Assembly: GCF_013377295.1 (NCBI RefSeq)
Contig: NZ_CP016180.1
Span: 1,860,001-1,924,000, forward strand
Direction: 5' to 3'
DNA from: Pasteurella skyensis
Lineage (GTDB): Bacteria > Pseudomonadota > Gammaproteobacteria > Enterobacterales > Pasteurellaceae
DNA: 64,000 bases
Positions within the stretch are counted from its first letter, which is position 1; every line of letters starts with the position of its first letter. The notes below the pieces were generated by a model. It saw only the letters and a list, made by a program, of their open reading frames with translations, was not told the DNA's origin and did not search any database. The position numbers and the translations under genes were made by a program. This document shows positions 60,510-64,000 of the stretch, one piece after another.

Positions 60510-60742
60510 TTTTCTCCCCTGTCCTTTTGCCTGAGCGTTTCACATAACATTTTTTAATGTCATATTTTCGCCTTCGGCGTCCATTTTCTGCATTTAGCAG
60601 ATTGGATCTCTCCAAGGGTTCGTCCAATAGCTGTCCTCACTATGCGGTCTAATTTTTATTCAATTATATTATTAAACATTTGCACAGCACCTGAAAGATT
60701 TTTCCTCTTCGGTATGGTGTTCTCACCATTCTCCAGCTACCT
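60510..60742 (-). promoter_or_regulatory. Tandem glycine riboswitch
   Basis: Minus strand has two aptamers: the first from GGTAGCTGGAGA with ACCGAAGAGG, a TTTCAGGTG variant and GAGGACAGC; the second with CTTGGAGAGA, GCCGAAGGCG, then CGCTCAGGCAAAAGGACAG. Conserved glycine riboswitch strings are clear in the second. The expected partner, an AGCS symporter, follows. A small hairpin ACTCTTT...AGAGT and about 100 nt lie between it and the start codon. Confidence 0.9.
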
Positions 60743-61073
60743 TCAACCGAACATCTTTTTATCTTAAAAATAAAAAGCGTCGAAATTCTAACAAGTCTAA
60801 ATTTTTTTTCAAGTTTTTAGTGGTACTTTATTTATCAAAGCAGTCTGTTTTTCAAACAATCAAACTGACTTATGTGAGCTTTATTAGATAAAGCTGTAAT
60901 TATTTGATATAAAATAAAAAATACTTAGTACTGGCTCACTTTTCATCCGACACAAAAGCATCTTTCAAATTTAGATATTTGAGGGAATCTTTTTATCACA
61001 ATAATGCGGAAAAAAAGGTGGTGGAAATTATTATTTTATTGTTAATAATAAAAGCATGAATAAGAGGTGGACG

Positions 61074-62900
61074 ATGGCATATTTACAAGAAATTTATCAA
61101 ATATTAAGTGATAAAAATTACCACAGTGCGAAGGAAATTGGAGTTCAATTGGGCATTTGTGATCGTAGTGTTCGTAATAAAATGGCAGATCTCGCCTCTA
61201 TTTTAGAAAACTATCCATTAGAAATTATTGCAAAACCACGTAAAGGATATTGCTTAAACGGAAACTTGGTTAAACCATCTCTACTGTTTTCTACACTAAA
61301 TTCATCACTCAATATCAATGAAAATCGCCGTGCTAAATTATTGGCTCTACTATTAAGTGCAGAAGGGTTTTATAAACTAGAGGATTTTGCAACTCAAATT
61401 TTTGTCAGTGAAAAAACACTTTCTCGCTATCTCCCTAGTATTGAGCAACAAATTAACCAACATCATCTTAAACTTGTTCGCCGTCCACATCACGGTATTC
61501 AAATTCAAGGAAAAGAATTTGATCGCCGTAATTTAATGATTGATTTGGTGGTACGTGATTTACCTCTACGGCGTTTTGATGATTTTTTATTTCCTGAATC
61601 AGATCTTGTACCTATTTTTCAATTTATGAGAGAGCAAGGTATTAAAATTTCTGATTGGTGTTTTTCTAAACTGATTACCAGTATCTTAGTCTGTCTAAAA
61701 CGTAGTGTTGCGGGTTTCACTTTAGATTCCATAGAAGTAGAAAAGTCTGCATTCTTTACTCAAAAACGTACGCTGATGGTCAAAATGTGTGAAAAGTTTT
61801 TTCCTGCTTATTTAAGTGATGCAGATTTAGATTTTATCACCTTAAACTTTTTAAGTTTGGAAGAAATGTCCTTTGCTCATTTAGAAAAGAATCCACAAAT
61901 AGAATGGCTTATTGAGGAAATTCTACACTATTTACAAACCGCTTATCCTTTGAAATTAAGTAATAAAGAGAAACTTTATCAAAATTTATATGTTCATTTA
62001 TCTAGTCTAATTATTCGTTTACGCTTTGATTTACCATTAGATAACCCATTCTTGGGTGAAATTAAGCAAAAAAGACCTCTAGAATTTGGTGCTGCTCGTT
62101 TGGGTGCAAATATTATTGAGCGTCATTATGGTAAAAAGTTAAGTGAAGAGGAGATTGGTTATCTAGCGGTAATTTTATCAATGGCACATCAAGAAGTCAC
62201 TACAAAACGCTTACTGATTGCTTGCCCTGCTGGACGCTCTCTCTCCAAGTTTTTAGCTCATCAATTTAATAATATTTTTGATAATGCCATTATTGAGCAT
62301 TGCTCTGTAGCGGAACTTTTGACAAGAGATTTAACGGAAATAGATACTGTATTTTCTTTGGTAGAAATAGAGCAACCTTTAAGTAAAAAGGTGCATAAAA
62401 TTAATTATTTTTTAGATAATAAAGAAATTGAGAAAATTCGTTCTTGGGTTTACGGCAATATAAATTGGCGTGAAATTTTACCTCCGCAACTCTTTTTTTC
62501 ATTTGATAAGCCCATTAAAAAAGAACAAATTATAGAGAGTGTGAGCCAAGTAATGAGTCAATACTGTGGTGTACCACAAAATATCAAAGAGAAGTTTTTA
62601 GAACGAGAACAGTTAGGAATGACTGAACTCTGCCCTGATATTGCCATTCCTCATTTAATGAAACCTCTATCTGGTGTTAATTTATTAGCATTAGTTCAGC
62701 TAAAAGAGCCTGTCGTATGGAATGACAATGCGGTACGCATTATTTTTTTCCTATTGTTAAACAATGAAGAAAATAGTAACGAACCAATTTTTAAGATTTT
62801 TGGGGAATTGACCAACGATCGAGCAATGATTGATGCAATCTGTTCCACACATAACTATGAAGATGTCATTCATTTATTAGAAACTTTTGAAAATATTTAG
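61074..62900 (+). CDS. PTS-regulated (PRD) BglG/MtlR-type transcription regulator
   Basis: 608 residues from ATG 61074 (AAGAGGTGG site). N-terminal helix-turn-helix (YHSAKEIGVQLGICDRSVRNKM), second HTH (FVSEKTLSRYLPSIEQ), PRD repeats around 200-390 with His in YVHLSSLI and HYGKKLS, EIIB-like segment (RLLIACPAGRSLSKFLAHQF, about 390) and C-terminal EIIA-like domain with IAIPHLM (about 535). Controls the following PTS genes, which start 8 bp later. Confidence 0.88.
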   Translation: MAYLQEIYQILSDKNYHSAKEIGVQLGICDRSVRNKMADLASILENYPLEIIAKPRKGYCLNGNLVKPSLLFSTLNSSLNINENRRAKLLALLLSAEGFYKLEDFATQIFVSEKTLSRYLPSIEQQINQHHLKLVRRPHHGIQIQGKEFDRRNLMIDLVVRDLPLRRFDDFLFPESDLVPIFQFMREQGIKISDWCFSKLITSILVCLKRSVAGFTLDSIEVEKSAFFTQKRTLMVKMCEKFFPAYLSDADLDFITLNFLSLEEMSFAHLEKNPQIEWLIEEILHYLQTAYPLKLSNKEKLYQNLYVHLSSLIIRLRFDLPLDNPFLGEIKQKRPLEFGAARLGANIIERHYGKKLSEEEIGYLAVILSMAHQEVTTKRLLIACPAGRSLSKFLAHQFNNIFDNAIIEHCSVAELLTRDLTEIDTVFSLVEIEQPLSKKVHKINYFLDNKEIEKIRSWVYGNINWREILPPQLFFSFDKPIKKEQIIESVSQVMSQYCGVPQNIKEKFLEREQLGMTELCPDIAIPHLMKPLSGVNLLALVQLKEPVVWNDNAVRIIFFLLLNNEENSNEPIFKIFGELTNDRAMIDAICSTHNYEDVIHLLETFENI

Positions 62901-62908
62901 GAGTAACA

Positions 62909-63247
62909 ATGCAATATGAAGAATTATCAGAATTAGCAATGGAAATTATTGTTAATGCAGGTGCAGCAAAATCCAGTGCAATGGAAGCCATTCAGGCAGC
63001 AAAACAAGAAAATTTTACTACTGCTAACGAGCATTTAAAATCAGCAAGTCAATTTTATTGTGAAGCACATAAAGCACAAACTGCACTGATTCGTCTTGAA
63101 GCTCAACAGGCTGAAAAAAATAAGCAATTAATTGTACCTTTAATGATGGTTCACGCTCAAGATCATTTAACAATGGCATTAATGACACAAGATTTTGCAC
63201 GTGAATTGATAGATTTATATCACAAACTGGAGGAAAAAAATGACTAA
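62909..63247 (+). CDS. PTS lactose/cellobiose-type EIIA
   Basis: 112 residues, three-helix bundle. AKSSAMEAIQAAKQENF and active-site His in MVHAQDHLTMALMTQ (about 79-93). Transfers phosphate from HPr to EIIB. Overlaps the EIIB gene by 8 nt. Confidence 0.92.
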   Translation: MQYEELSELAMEIIVNAGAAKSSAMEAIQAAKQENFTTANEHLKSASQFYCEAHKAQTALIRLEAQQAEKNKQLIVPLMMVHAQDHLTMALMTQDFARELIDLYHKLEEKND

Positions 63248-63545
63248 TATTTTACTAATTTGTACCGCTGGGATGTCTACTTCAGCATTGGTTGAAAAAA
63301 TGAAAAAAGCTGTAACGGTTCGTAATTTAGATATCCAAATTCAGGCGATTGCTGAATCAACCGCTGAAGACTTTGTAGGAAAAGCTGATGTTGTATTGCT
63401 GGGTCCACAAATTAAATATCTTGTACCCAAAATGACTGAAATGTTTAACCCAACCCCTGTTTCACCTATCAATATGGTTGATTATGGAATGATGAATGGT
63501 GAAAAAGTATTAGATAGTGCATTAGCACTACTGGAGGAAAAATGA
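63240..63545 (+). CDS. PTS lactose/cellobiose-type EIIB
   Basis: 101 residues. Active Cys8 in ILLICTAGMSTSALV, and VVLLGPQIKYLVPKM (about 56-70). Receives phosphate from EIIA for sugar uptake by EIIC, which must lie beyond the window. Stop overlaps the next start (ATGA). Confidence 0.93.
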   Translation: MTNILLICTAGMSTSALVEKMKKAVTVRNLDIQIQAIAESTAEDFVGKADVVLLGPQIKYLVPKMTEMFNPTPVSPINMVDYGMMNGEKVLDSALALLEEK

Positions 63546-64000
63546 AACGTTTTTTAAGTCTTGATCCTCAACAAATGGCATATTTATCACCAGAGGATCT
63601 TTTTACATCTTTAAAGTTAAGTGAAGGACGTATTGTGGTGAGTGAAATGTTAGCCACTCACGCTTTGATTCCTGATTGTACTAATGCTGAAATTGCACGT
63701 GCTTTTGCAGCAGATCTAATGTTACTTAATTTACTTGATGTCACAAATCCTAAGGTGAAAAATTTACCCTTATCTTCATCACCTATTTCGGATTTAAAAA
63801 AACTTTGTCCACGTCCTTTTGGTGTGAATTTAGAACCATCAGAATTGGTTGAAGCAGGAAGAATGGCGAGTTCTCAAAATTTTATGCTGGCTCAACAATT
63901 AGGTTTTGATTTTGTATCCATCACAGGAAACCCTGCTACAGGTGTCAGTCTTGAAGGTATTATTCAGGCAGTGAAAGTAGCCAAACAACATTTTCAAGGA
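63542..64000 (+). CDS. PTS-operon protein of unknown family (partial)
   Basis: First 153 residues of a gene running off the window. Starts MKRFLSLDPQQMAYLSPEDLFTS, later TNAEIARAFAADLMLLNLLDVTNP, CPRPFGVNLEP and FDFVSITGNPATGVS. The alternating beta-alpha pattern suggests a TIM barrel. Possibly a phosphosugar enzyme of the operon (families once called PEP phosphonomutase-like occur here). I do not recognise it firmly. Confidence 0.6.
   Translation, partial: MKRFLSLDPQQMAYLSPEDLFTSLKLSEGRIVVSEMLATHALIPDCTNAEIARAFAADLMLLNLLDVTNPKVKNLPLSSSPISDLKKLCPRPFGVNLEPSELVEAGRMASSQNFMLAQQLGFDFVSITGNPATGVSLEGIIQAVKVAKQHFQG

Noticed and set aside
60388-60627. N-terminal 80-residue extension of the alanine/glycine symporter
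   Set aside because: The extension is the translation of the glycine riboswitch; the real start at 60387 has a ribosome site and the family's normal N-terminus.
1-64000. CRISPR arrays, rRNA operons, insertion sequences
   Set aside because: No spaced direct-repeat array, no rRNA sequence, and no transposase or IS ends were seen.

Overview
The window is AT-rich gammaproteobacterial DNA. Repeated copies of ACAAGCGGT, often followed by an AAATTTGCAAA tail, are the uptake signal sequence (USS) of the Actinobacillus pleuropneumoniae type, so the host is a Pasteurellaceae bacterium of the Actinobacillus/Mannheimia side of the family. Host genes flank a single large prophage.

Left host flank (1-8122): a small membrane-anchored protein gene split by a 7-bp tandem repeat, a MATE efflux pump, RNase R (rnr), and a lactate operon (permease plus FMN-dependent dehydrogenase) behind a CRP-type promoter. 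The last 180 bp look like a relict integration arm. Right host flank (57588-64000): tmRNA (ssrA), rpoH, an alanine/glycine:sodium symporter under a tandem glycine riboswitch, and the start of a lactose/cellobiose-type PTS operon with its PRD regulator.

Prophage (8123-57587, about 49.5 kb): a contractile-tailed (myovirus) temperate phage inserted in the 3' end of ssrA, bounded by a 26-bp direct repeat, with integrase and excisionase at the right end. CI (38.3 kb) and a YdaS/Cro-type repressor are divergent. CI is followed by a two-gene cassette with the layout of lambda rexA-rexB. Leftward from Cro come a primase/SF3 helicase, a cluster of GG(A/C)GACAC repeats (candidate origin), a Q-like antiterminator, three stacked hairpins, then lysis, packaging, head, tail, baseplate and fibre genes. 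Rightward from a second CI-operator promoter, behind a boxA-like leader, run a small basic protein (N-like candidate), a replication set (DUF2800 nuclease, DUF2815, DUF2303, family A DNA polymerase, VRR-NUC, SNF2-type helicase), antirepressors, a Com-cytosine methyltransferase pair, HNH, YopX, Xis and Int.

Most notable: (1) the MuF head protein carries a C-terminal colicin D-like domain and is followed by an overlapping colicin-immunity-like gene, i.e. a phage-borne polymorphic toxin pair; (2) Com lies upstream of a cytosine methyltransferase whose start codon is locked in a perfect 9-bp hairpin, as in Mu com-mom; (3) two antirepressor loci on opposite strands share a C4-antisense-like structured leader with covarying stems; (4) a RexAB-like pair sits in the lysogeny operon; (5) membrane or lipoprotein accessory genes appear to use class II CRP promoters. 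All family assignments come from reading motifs and gene order; no search was run.
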